Below the pieces are notes generated by a model. That model had not been told where the DNA came from, searched no databases, and saw only the letters and a list, made by a program, of their open reading frames with translations. A program made the translations under genes and the position numbers. From Streptosporangiaceae bacterium (GTDB lineage Bacteria > Actinomycetota > Actinomycetes > Streptosporangiales > Streptosporangiaceae), in the NCBI GenBank assembly GCA_025934635.1, contig JAICWX010000222.1, forward strand, positions 1 through 14,582: 14,582 bases of DNA. Direction: 5' to 3'. This document shows positions 7,291 through 13,716 of this stretch, one piece after another; within the stretch, counting starts at the first letter, position 1; each line of letters starts with the position of its first letter.

Positions 7291-7364
7291 CACTCCCGCC
7301 CCACCGTCACCGGAAGTAGCCCTCGGCCGCGATATCGGGATAGCTCAGCGACACGCGCTAACGG

Positions 7365-7418
7365 CATCGATGGAGCATCCATGCTGCCATCACGACATCG
7401 ATGGGGCATCGATGTCGT
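7365..7418. repeat. Two near-identical 19-bp dyad repeats, 31 bp apart
   Basis: CATCGATGGAGCATCCATG (7365-7383) and CATCGATGGGGCATCGATG (7396-7414) agree at 17 of 19 bases. Each contains internal dyad symmetry. The second is the core of a perfect inverted repeat, with arms ACGACATCGATG (7392-7403) and CATCGATGTCGT (7407-7418) around a GGG spacer. The 31-bp offset is close to three helical turns. This fits a double operator; the second dyad could alternatively be a hairpin terminator behind the serine hydrolase gene, though no T-run follows it. Confidence 0.7.
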
Positions 7419-7491
7419 TCGCCGGGAGCGGATCAGGGCCGGAGTAGGTGACGGGCGTGTGCTGTGTTACGAATGCGCCAGCTGAGGCCAG

Positions 7492-7532
7492 GGGCCCGTG
7501 GCAGGCGGGGGATGGCAAGGGCCCGTAGCAGG
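7492..7532. repeat. Pair of GC-rich 14-bp direct repeats
   Basis: GGGCCCGTGGCAGG (7492-7505) and GGGCCCGTAGCAGG (7519-7532) differ at one base and are offset by 27 bp. Flanking GATGGC motifs (7511-7516 and 7532-7537) add to the similarity. Function unknown; this could be a decayed tandem duplication. Confidence 0.5.
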
Positions 7533-7620
7533 ATGGCGAGGCGGGAACGCCACTCGTTCGGCTTAATCGGAAGCGGTACCAGGGCCAGAGCGGCAGTCCG
7601 TGACCCGCCCGCCGTAAAAA

Positions 7621-7636
7621 TGTGACCTAGGTCACA
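7621..7636. promoter_or_regulatory. Perfect Crp/GlxR-type palindrome upstream of exporter gene
   Basis: TGTGACCTAGGTCACA is a perfect 16-bp palindrome and matches every fixed base of the TGTGA-N6-TCACA Crp site, including the central TA favoured by actinobacterial GlxR/Crp proteins. Its centre lies about 155 bp before the exporter start. If TAGATT (7652-7657) is the -10 element, the palindrome sits near -35 to -41, a position used for activation by Crp-family proteins, but repression is equally possible. Confidence 0.6.
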
Positions 7637-7658
7637 CAGCCATCACGGAAATAGATTC

Positions 7659-7681
7659 CGATACGAGACCGTTCCGTATCG
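7659..7681. promoter_or_regulatory. Candidate TetR operator dyad
   Basis: Perfect 7-bp arms CGATACG (7659-7665) and CGTATCG (7675-7681) flank a 9-bp centre that is itself partly symmetric, so 9 of 11 base-pair positions in the 23-bp dyad obey the symmetry. Length and shape fit a TetR-family operator. It lies upstream of the exporter gene, whose downstream partner encodes a TetR protein, and would overlap the probable transcription start. Several CGGAA/TTCCG motifs surround it (7646, 7656, 7672, 7689 and 7696). Confidence 0.5.
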
Positions 7682-7737
7682 ATAGAAGCGGAACCCGGAA
7701 GCTCTCCTGATCGTGGCAACACCGAACCAGGTCAGCA

Positions 7738-7780
7738 CCTTCCCGGTCCGCCGGCAAAGCTTCAAAGATTCGGGAAGGGA
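7738..7780 (+). promoter_or_regulatory. Potential Shine-Dalgarno-covering stem in the exporter leader
   Basis: CCTTCCCG (7738-7745) is perfectly complementary to CGGGAAGG (7771-7778), which contains the Shine-Dalgarno GGAAGGGA (7773-7780) of the exporter gene starting at 7784. The 25-nt loop has little further pairing. If formed in the mRNA, the stem would limit translation initiation. Confidence 0.4.
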
Positions 7781-7783
7781 CAC

Positions 7784-9379
7784 ATGGACTCGCAGGCCAT
7801 CTACCGTCGGCGCTGGCTGATTCTCAGCGTGCTGATCGTCGGGCTGCTCGCCATCGTCATCGACAACACGGTCCTCAACGTGGCGCTCAAGACCATCGCC
7901 GAGCCGCACGGCGGCCTCGGCGCGAGCCAGAGCCAGCTCGAGTGGGCCATCAACTCCTACACGCTCGTCTTCGCCGGGCTGCTGTTCACCTTCGGCGTCG
8001 TCGGCGACAAGATCGGCCGCAAGCGCATGCTCATGATCGGGCTGGCGCTCTTCGGCATCGCCTCATTGCTCTCCGCCTACGCGCAGACGCCCGAGCAGCT
8101 CATCTTCGCCCGGGCCGCGATGGGCCTGGGCGGCGCCGCGGTCATGCCGCAGACGCTCTCCATCATCTCCAACGTTTTCGAGCCGGCCGAGCGGCCGCGG
8201 GCCATCGGCCTGTGGGCGACCGCGGTCGGCCTGGGCATCGCCACCGGCCCCGTGCTCGGCGGCCTGCTGCTCGACCACTTCTGGTGGGGCTCGGTCTTCC
8301 TGATCAACGTGCCGGTGACCGTGATCGGCGCCATCGCCGCCTTCATCCTCATCCCCGAGTCGCGCAGCCACGAAGCCGGCGGCATCGACTACATCGGCGT
8401 GCTGCTGTCCATCGCGGGCCTGATCACGCTGGTCTACGGCATCGTGCAGGGTGGCGACACCGGCTCCTGGGGGCGGCTGGACGTGCTCGGCCCGGTCGTC
8501 GGCGGCCTGGTCATCCTCGGCATCTTCGCCTGGTACGAGTCCCGCATCGCGCACCCCAGCCTCGACGTGCGGCTGTTCCGCGACCGGCGCCTGTCGGCCT
8601 CGGTCGGCGCGCTCGCGCTGGTGTTCTTCGGTATGGGCGGCGTGTTCTTCTTCACCAGCTTCTACCTGCAGAACGTCCGCGGTTACAGCCCGCTGGCGGC
8701 TGGCCTGCTGACCGTTCCGTTCGCGGTCGGCCAGCTGGTGATGTCGCCGCGCAGCGCCGCGCTCGTCCGCACCTACGGCGCCAAGGCGGCCGGGGCCACC
8801 GGCCTGTTCGTCATGGCCGCCGCCGTGGCCGGCTACGCCACGCTCGGTACTTCCTCGCCGATCTGGCTGCTCGGGGTCCTGTTCGGCATCCAGGGGGCGG
8901 CAATGGGCGTGGTCATGCCCGCCGCCACCTCGTCCGTCATGGACGTGCTGCCCCGCGAGCGGGCCGGCGCGGGTTCGGCGCTGACCAACACCGCCCGCCA
9001 GGTCGCGGTGGCGCTGAGCGTCGCCGTCCTCGGCTCGATCCTGGCCGAGTTCTACCGGAACTCGCTCAGCCCGTCGCTGGTCGGCCTGCCGGCCGCGGCC
9101 CGGGACACCGCGTCCTCGTCGATCTCGGCCACCCAGGCGGTCGCGCAGCAGCTCGGCGCGTCCGGCCGGTCGCTCCTCGCGCCCGCCAACACCGCCTTCG
9201 TCGACGCCATGCACATCACCACCCTGGTCGCGGCGGCGCTCGCGCTGGCCGGCGCCCTGGTGGTCCTGCGCTGGATGCCCGGCAAGCCGCAGAAGGCCGT
9301 GGCCGCCGAGCCCGCGCACGAGACCGAGCTGGCCATAATGGAGCAGGAGATGCTCCAGACCGTGGAACGAGAGGTGTGA
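7784..9379 (+). CDS. DHA2-family (14-TM) MFS multidrug efflux transporter
   Basis: A 531-residue membrane protein starting at ATG 7784, 3 nt after GGAAGGGA. It begins with a short basic N-terminus (YRRR) and a first membrane helix at about 11-30, then DNTVLNVALKTI (27-38), a family-specific motif after helix 1. Motif A follows (GVVGDKIGRKR, 71-81), and drug/H+-antiporter motif C (GLGIATGPVLGG, 149-160). The length and number of hydrophobic segments fit the 14-helix EmrB/QacA type, which exports drugs or cationic compounds using the proton gradient. The last about 30 residues are charged and cytoplasmic. It is followed after 7 nt by a TetR gene, the standard arrangement for an exporter and its repressor, and its upstream region carries a Crp-type palindrome and a TetR-like dyad. 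The substrate is unknown. Confidence 0.93.
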   Translation: MDSQAIYRRRWLILSVLIVGLLAIVIDNTVLNVALKTIAEPHGGLGASQSQLEWAINSYTLVFAGLLFTFGVVGDKIGRKRMLMIGLALFGIASLLSAYAQTPEQLIFARAAMGLGGAAVMPQTLSIISNVFEPAERPRAIGLWATAVGLGIATGPVLGGLLLDHFWWGSVFLINVPVTVIGAIAAFILIPESRSHEAGGIDYIGVLLSIAGLITLVYGIVQGGDTGSWGRLDVLGPVVGGLVILGIFAWYESRIAHPSLDVRLFRDRRLSASVGALALVFFGMGGVFFFTSFYLQNVRGYSPLAAGLLTVPFAVGQLVMSPRSAALVRTYGAKAAGATGLFVMAAAVAGYATLGTSSPIWLLGVLFGIQGAAMGVVMPAATSSVMDVLPRERAGAGSALTNTARQVAVALSVAVLGSILAEFYRNSLSPSLVGLPAAARDTASSSISATQAVAQQLGASGRSLLAPANTAFVDAMHITTLVAAALALAGALVVLRWMPGKPQKAVAAEPAHETELAIMEQEMLQTVEREV

Positions 9380-9386
9380 CCACCCC

Positions 9387-10022
9387 ATGCAGCCCGTGAT
9401 CCTGGATCAGGGGCCCGGTCGCGACACCGAGGCCGGGCCGGCGGGGACCTCCCGCCGGCCCGGCCGGCCGCGCAGCGAGCAGGCCGAGCAGGCGATCATC
9501 GAGGCCACCCTCGACCTGTTCGCCGAGCAGGGCTTCGAGGGCGTCTGCGTCGAGGCCGTCGCTGCCCGCGCCGGGGTCGGCAAGGCCACCATCTACCGCC
9601 GCTGGCCGAACAAGGAAGAGCTCCTGCTCGCCGCGCTCGGCTCGATGAAGTCGCCCTTCCCCGAGCCCACCGGCTCGGTCCGGGACGACCTGGTGGCGCA
9701 GGTGACGGTGATGTGCGCCGACCGCGCCGACCCGCGCAAGGCCCGCCGCTACGCGCTGCTGCTCGGCGAGGGGCAGAAGTACCCGCGGCTGATGGCCCGG
9801 TACAAGGAGACGGTGGTCGGGCCGCGGCACGACGCCATGCGGGCCGTCATCCGCCAGGGCATCGCCACCGGCGAGCTGCGGGCCGACGCGGACGTCGAGA
9901 TCGCGCTGCTCGCGCTGACCGGCACCGTCATGGCCAAGGAGAAGGCCGCCGACGGCTCGCTGAACGCCGAGTTCGCCGCCCGCATCGTCGACGAACTGCT
10001 TCTCGGCCTCGCCGCCCGCTGA
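9387..10022 (+). CDS. TetR/AcrR-family transcriptional regulator
   Basis: A 211-residue protein starting at ATG 9387, 7 nt after the exporter stop; GAGGTG (9371-9376) is the probable ribosome-binding site, inside the exporter's last codons. After an unstructured basic leader (SRRPGRPRS, 22-30) the TetR N-terminal domain runs from about 31 to 77: helix 1 with IIEATLDLFAEQGFEG, then the helix-turn-helix VEAVAARAGVGKATIYRRWPNKEELL (55-80). The remainder is the alpha-helical ligand-binding and dimerisation domain, which is variable and gives no ligand clue. It most likely represses the upstream exporter and itself from the dyad at 7659-7681, with the exported compound or a relative as inducer. 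It converges with the LLM gene at a distance of 31 nt. Confidence 0.93.
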   Translation: MQPVILDQGPGRDTEAGPAGTSRRPGRPRSEQAEQAIIEATLDLFAEQGFEGVCVEAVAARAGVGKATIYRRWPNKEELLLAALGSMKSPFPEPTGSVRDDLVAQVTVMCADRADPRKARRYALLLGEGQKYPRLMARYKETVVGPRHDAMRAVIRQGIATGELRADADVEIALLALTGTVMAKEKAADGSLNAEFAARIVDELLLGLAAR

Positions 10023-10053
10023 CCCGTGGCTCGCCGCCTACGCGGTGTGCTGT

Positions 10054-10845
10054 TCAGCTGAGCAGCGGGTTGACCTCCCGCGCGAGCACCGTGACGAACC
10101 GCTCTAGGTCGGCGTCGCGCTCGTCGGCGTTGACGGCCACGTGGGTCGCCCCGGCCGCGGCGAACTCGCTGACCTTCGCGGCGATGTCGCGCGCCGGGCT
10201 GCCCGCGGAGGCGCGGGTGAACACCACGACGTCACCCGGGCCGGTACCGTCCGGCCTGCTCGCGCGGAAATGGCCAGCCGTAGCGCGGACCTCCGCGGGT
10301 GACGGGCCGCTGGAGATGATCAACCCGTCGGCCAGTTCCCCGGCTAGCCCGACGGTGCGGGGCTTGACCCCGCCCACCAGCAGCGGCGGCGGCACGGCGG
10401 GCGGCCAGTCCAGCGTCACCTCGTCCAGGCTGACATAGCGGCCGCTGGTGGTCACGGTCTCGCCGTTCAGCAGCGCATACAGCGCGGTGGTGTACTCGCG
10501 CAGCAGCGCCAGCGGGGACTCCGCCCGGGCCCCGACCTGGCCCATCCAGCTCAGCACGCCGTGGCCGATGCCGGGCATCAGGCGCCCGGGGAAAAGCCTG
10601 CTGACCGTGGCGAGTTCCATGGCGGTCAGCGCCACGTTGCGCAGCGGCACCGGCAGCAGGCCGATCCCCACCGTGAGCCGGCTGGTGGTGGCCAGCATGG
10701 CGGTGGCGGTGGCGATGCCGCTCTCCTTGAAGCAGTCCTCCCACACCCACAGGTGCGTCATCCCGGCCGCCTCGGCGGCGGCGGCGACCGGCAGGATCTG
10801 CTCCGGCGGCCGATCGGGCGTGAAGATGGCCGACAGCGTGACCAC
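10054..10845 (-). CDS. LLM-class flavin/F420-dependent oxidoreductase
   Basis: 263 residues from the GTG at 10845-10843, preceded by GAGGGGA 5 nt upstream on the minus strand. It is a luciferase-like TIM barrel: ILPVAAAAEAAGMTHLWVWED in the first 40 residues, LTVGIGLLPVPLRNVALTAMELATVS and the GRLMPGIGHG turn that faces the cofactor, then the YVSLDEVTLDWPP and PPLLVGGVKPRTVGLAGELADGLI segments typical of F420-dependent family members. At 263 residues it is at the short end of the family. FMN rather than F420 cannot be excluded. The substrate is unknown. The gene starts 22 nt after the nadE stop on the same strand, so it is almost certainly co-transcribed with nadE. Confidence 0.88.
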   Translation of the reverse strand: MVTLSAIFTPDRPPEQILPVAAAAEAAGMTHLWVWEDCFKESGIATATAMLATTSRLTVGIGLLPVPLRNVALTAMELATVSRLFPGRLMPGIGHGVLSWMGQVGARAESPLALLREYTTALYALLNGETVTTSGRYVSLDEVTLDWPPAVPPPLLVGGVKPRTVGLAGELADGLIISSGPSPAEVRATAGHFRASRPDGTGPGDVVVFTRASAGSPARDIAAKVSEFAAAGATHVAVNADERDADLERFVTVLAREVNPLLS

Positions 10846-10867
10846 GAGGTCCCCTCGTCTTTCCGGC

Positions 10868-12682
10868 TCAGGCGTTCGGCGGGCGCGGCTCGCGCCAGCG
10901 GCTGGTGATGGGCAGCCGCCGGTCGCGGCCGAAGTTCTTCTGGCTGATCTTCGGGCCCGGCGGGTACTGGCGGCGCTTGTACTCCGCCATGTCGATCAGC
11001 CGGACCACCCGCTCGACCAGGTCGGGGTCGTGCCCGGCCTCGATCAGCGCGGCCGTGCCCATGTCCTTCTCGACGTAGTCGTCGATCAGCGCGTCCAGCA
11101 CCTCGTACGGCGGCAGCGAGTCGGTGTCCAGCTGGCCGGGGGCGAGCTCGGCGCTCGGCGGCTTGTCGATGGAGTTCTGCGGGATCGGGGGAGTTGCCCC
11201 CGCCCGCTCGGCTTCGGCGTTCCGCCACCGGGACAGCTCCCAGACCAGCGTCTTGGGCACGTCCTTGATCGGCCCGAAGCCGCCCGCCGAGTCCCCGTAC
11301 AGGGTCGAGTACCCCGTCGCCAGCTCGCTCTTGTTGCCGGTGGTGAGCACCAGGTGCCCGTCCGCGTTCGACAGTCCCATCAGCACCACGCCGCGCACCC
11401 GGGCCTGCAGGTTCTCCGGCGGCGGCCCCGTCTCCGGGAAGCCGTACGGGATGAGCGCGTCGCCGAACGCCGCCACCATCGACGCGATCGGGATCGTGAT
11501 CCCGTTCAGGCCCTGCCGCTTGACCAACTCCTCGGCGTCGGTGACCGAATGGTCCGAGGAATACCGGCTCGGCATCAGCACCACGTGCACGTTCGACGGC
11601 CCGACCGCGTCGGCGGCGATCGTCGCGGTCAGCGCCGAGTCGATCCCGCCCGACAGCGCCAGGATCACCGACCGGAACCCGTTCTTGCGCACGTAGTCCC
11701 GCACCCCGGTGACCAGGGCGGCGTAGACCTCGGCCGGGTCGGACAGCCGCGGCCACAGCGGCCCGGCGTCCGCTGTTTCCGAGGCCGAGGCCGAGGACGG
11801 TCCGGTCTCCGGCAGCGTCACCCGCCTGATCGTGATCACCGACCCGTCGCCCGCGTCCACCGGCTCGTCCGCGGGCGGCTCGCCCGCCACCGCCGGCAGG
11901 TCCAGGTCGGCCACGACCAGCGCCTCCTCGAACTGCGGGCCCCGGGCGACCAGGGTGCCGTCGGCCGCGACCAGGATCGAGTCCCCGTCGAAAACCAGCT
12001 CGTCCTGCCCGCCGGTCATGTTGGCGTAGGCCAGCGCGGCCCCGGCCTCGCGGGCCCGCCGCACCACCAGGTCCAGCCGCACGTCGTCCTTGCCGCGCTC
12101 GTAGGGCGAGGCGTTCGGCACCGCGAGCAGCCCCGCGCCCGAGCGCCGGCACACCGCGACCGGGCCGCCGTCCTGCCACAGGTCCTCGCAGATGGCGATC
12201 GCGATCTCGACGCTCTCCCCGCGGCCGGCCGGCAGCCGGAACACCGGCAGCGTGTTCCCGGGCACGAAGTAGCGGAACTCGTCGAAGACCCCGTAGTTCG
12301 GCAGGTGGTGCTTGGCCGAGGTGATGACGACCCGCCCGCCGTGCAGCAGCGCCGCCGCGTCCAGCGGGGCGCCGGCCGGCAGCCCGGTCCGCGGGGCCAG
12401 GTCGGCCCGCCGGTCCAGGTAGCCGGTGACCACCGCGACCGCGCCGAGCCCCTCGTCCGCCAGCCGGGCCGCCACGCCGTGCAGCGCCGCGATCGACGCC
12501 TCCACGAACGACGCCCGCAGCGCCAGGTCCTCCACCGGGTAACCGGTCAGCATCATCTCGGGGAACACCACCACCCGCGCCCCGCGGGCCGCCGCCCGGC
12601 GGGTCCACTCCACGATCATCGCCGCGTTCCCGTCCAGGTCCCCGACCGTGGCATTGACCTGAGCCAGCGCAATCCTCAGCAT
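10868..12682 (-). CDS. nadE: Glutamine-dependent NAD+ synthase
   Basis: Last step of NAD+ synthesis: ATP-dependent amidation of deamido-NAD+ using glutamine. 604 residues from the ATG at 12682-12680, giving the usual start MLRIALAQVNATVGDLDGN; a GTG two codons earlier is possible but has poor Shine-Dalgarno spacing. N-terminal nitrilase-type glutaminase domain (1 to about 265) with a complete triad: Glu42 (VVFPEMMLTGYP), Lys124 (SAKHHLPNYGVFDEFRYF), Cys165 (AIAICEDLW). A low-complexity Ser/Ala/Glu-rich linker (about 270-310) follows, then the synthetase domain with the PP-loop SGGIDS at 344-349, LTTGNKSELATGYSTLYGD and the C-terminal PPGPKISQKNFGRDRRLP segment. Both domains are intact, so it should work with glutamine as in Mycobacterium. 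The LLM gene follows it in the same transcript. Confidence 0.97.
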   Translation of the reverse strand: MLRIALAQVNATVGDLDGNAAMIVEWTRRAAARGARVVVFPEMMLTGYPVEDLALRASFVEASIAALHGVAARLADEGLGAVAVVTGYLDRRADLAPRTGLPAGAPLDAAALLHGGRVVITSAKHHLPNYGVFDEFRYFVPGNTLPVFRLPAGRGESVEIAIAICEDLWQDGGPVAVCRRSGAGLLAVPNASPYERGKDDVRLDLVVRRAREAGAALAYANMTGGQDELVFDGDSILVAADGTLVARGPQFEEALVVADLDLPAVAGEPPADEPVDAGDGSVITIRRVTLPETGPSSASASETADAGPLWPRLSDPAEVYAALVTGVRDYVRKNGFRSVILALSGGIDSALTATIAADAVGPSNVHVVLMPSRYSSDHSVTDAEELVKRQGLNGITIPIASMVAAFGDALIPYGFPETGPPPENLQARVRGVVLMGLSNADGHLVLTTGNKSELATGYSTLYGDSAGGFGPIKDVPKTLVWELSRWRNAEAERAGATPPIPQNSIDKPPSAELAPGQLDTDSLPPYEVLDALIDDYVEKDMGTAALIEAGHDPDLVERVVRLIDMAEYKRRQYPPGPKISQKNFGRDRRLPITSRWREPRPPNA

Positions 12683-12821
12683 CGTCACCCCACCAGCCTA
12701 GGCCGTGCCCACCTGCCCCCGGCGGACCGGTACGGGCGCAGATCCTTCAGTCCGAACGAGCCCGCTTTCACGCCCCCGGTCCCGTGCCAGCCCTCGCCCG
12801 GCCGGCGTCAGGCGGCCTAGG

Positions 12822-13706
12822 ATGATCCCGGCGATAGAAGGACCTGGATCAGCGGAGGCGGGTACGAAGGACAAGCCGACGGCGGGTGGTGTCACCTTCG
12901 ACACCAGCGTGGCGCACCCGGCGCGCATCTACGACTACTGGCTCGGCGGCAAGGACAATTTCGCCGCCGACCGGATCGCCGCCGAGGAAGTGCTGGCCGT
13001 CATGCCGGCCATGGCCCAGGTCGCCCGCGGCGTCCGGCTGTTCCTCGCGGCCGTCGTGCACCACCTGGCGGCCGACGCCGGCATCCGGCAGTTCCTCGAC
13101 ATCGGGACCGGCCTGCCCACCGCGAACAACACCCACGACGTGGCGCAGCGCGCCGCGCCCGCCGCGCGGATCGTCTACGTCGACAACGACCCGATCGTCC
13201 TGCTCCACGCCGGGGCCCTGCTGACCGGCTCGCCGCCCGGGCGGTGCGCCTACGTCGAGGCGGACGTGCGGGACCCGGACCGGGTTCTCACCGAGGCCGC
13301 GCGGGTACTCGACCTGACCGAGCCGGTGGCCGTCATGATGCTGGGCCTGCTCCACTTCATCCCCGACTCCGACGCTCCCTACTCGCTGACCAGGTACTAC
13401 CTGGACGCCCTGGCGCCCGGCAGCTACCTGGCCGTCTCGCACGCCTCCAGTGACATCGACACCGGGCCGCAGGCGGCGGCGCTGAAGAGCTACAACGCCC
13501 GCTCCGCCACCCCGGTCGTCCTGCGCTCGACAGCGGAGGTCGCCCGGTTCTTCGACGGCCTGGCCCTGGTCCCGCCCGGCATCACCCCGCTTGGCCAGTG
13601 GGCCCCCGGCACGGCCATCCCCGGTCCGGCCGGCCTCCCCACCTACACCGCCCTGGGCCGCAAGCCGGCCCGGCGAGGGGCTGGTCTAGCGACCGAGAAC
13701 GTCTAA
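12822..13706 (+). CDS. SAM-dependent methyltransferase, DUF574 (Methyltransf_19) family
   Basis: 294 residues from ATG 12822. The start is uncertain: the bases TAGGAT at 12818-12823 overlap it and look like a -10 element, but no better in-frame start with a ribosome-binding site exists downstream, and the longer frame from 12705 is low-complexity Arg/Pro/Ser. The hallmark PARIYDYWLGGKDNFAADR (34-51 region) is followed by the SAM-binding loop FLDIGTGLPT (91-100), an acidic strand end IVYVDNDPIVL near 116-126, and ADVRDP. This family is strongly expanded in mycelial actinomycetes and its substrates are largely unknown; some members act in secondary metabolism. It lies only 10 nt before glnA2, implying co-transcription, and is divergent from nadE across about 140 bp. 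Confidence 0.9.
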   Translation: MIPAIEGPGSAEAGTKDKPTAGGVTFDTSVAHPARIYDYWLGGKDNFAADRIAAEEVLAVMPAMAQVARGVRLFLAAVVHHLAADAGIRQFLDIGTGLPTANNTHDVAQRAAPAARIVYVDNDPIVLLHAGALLTGSPPGRCAYVEADVRDPDRVLTEAARVLDLTEPVAVMMLGLLHFIPDSDAPYSLTRYYLDALAPGSYLAVSHASSDIDTGPQAAALKSYNARSATPVVLRSTAEVARFFDGLALVPPGITPLGQWAPGTAIPGPAGLPTYTALGRKPARRGAGLATENV

Positions 13707-13716
13707 GGTGATTACC

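Larger units (their letters stand above)
7291..7783. other. 493-bp non-coding region loaded with dyads and repeats, leader of the exporter gene
   Basis: No gene is supported here. In order it holds a pair of 19-bp dyad-containing repeats (7365-7418), a pair of GC-rich 14-bp direct repeats (7492-7532), a perfect 16-bp Crp-type palindrome (7621-7636), a 23-bp TetR-like dyad (7659-7681) and a long-range stem covering the exporter's Shine-Dalgarno (7738-7778). Composition from about 7610 to 7700 is clearly lower in GC than the flanking genes, as expected for a promoter region. TAGATT at 7652-7657 is a possible -10 element for the exporter transcript. Confidence 0.7.

Noticed and set aside
7337..7362. 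tRNA-like string GGGATAGCTCAGCG
   Set aside because: It resembles a D-arm, but there is no anticodon arm, no T-arm GGTTCGA motif and no matching acceptor stem within 90 nt.
8063..9388. 441-residue minus-strand frame opposite the exporter gene
   Set aside because: Antisense artefact; hydrophilic low-complexity translation opposite a clear membrane transporter.
10040..10075. Palindromic GCTGTTCAGCTGAGCAGC near the TetR/LLM convergence as a terminator
   Set aside because: The dyad has no loop and no T-run and overlaps the last codons of the LLM gene, so it is weak evidence for termination.
10448..12820. 790-residue open frame on the plus strand opposite nadE and the LLM gene
   Set aside because: Shadow of nadE; its translation is Arg/Gln/Val/His-rich with no domain, while the minus strand encodes intact conserved enzymes.
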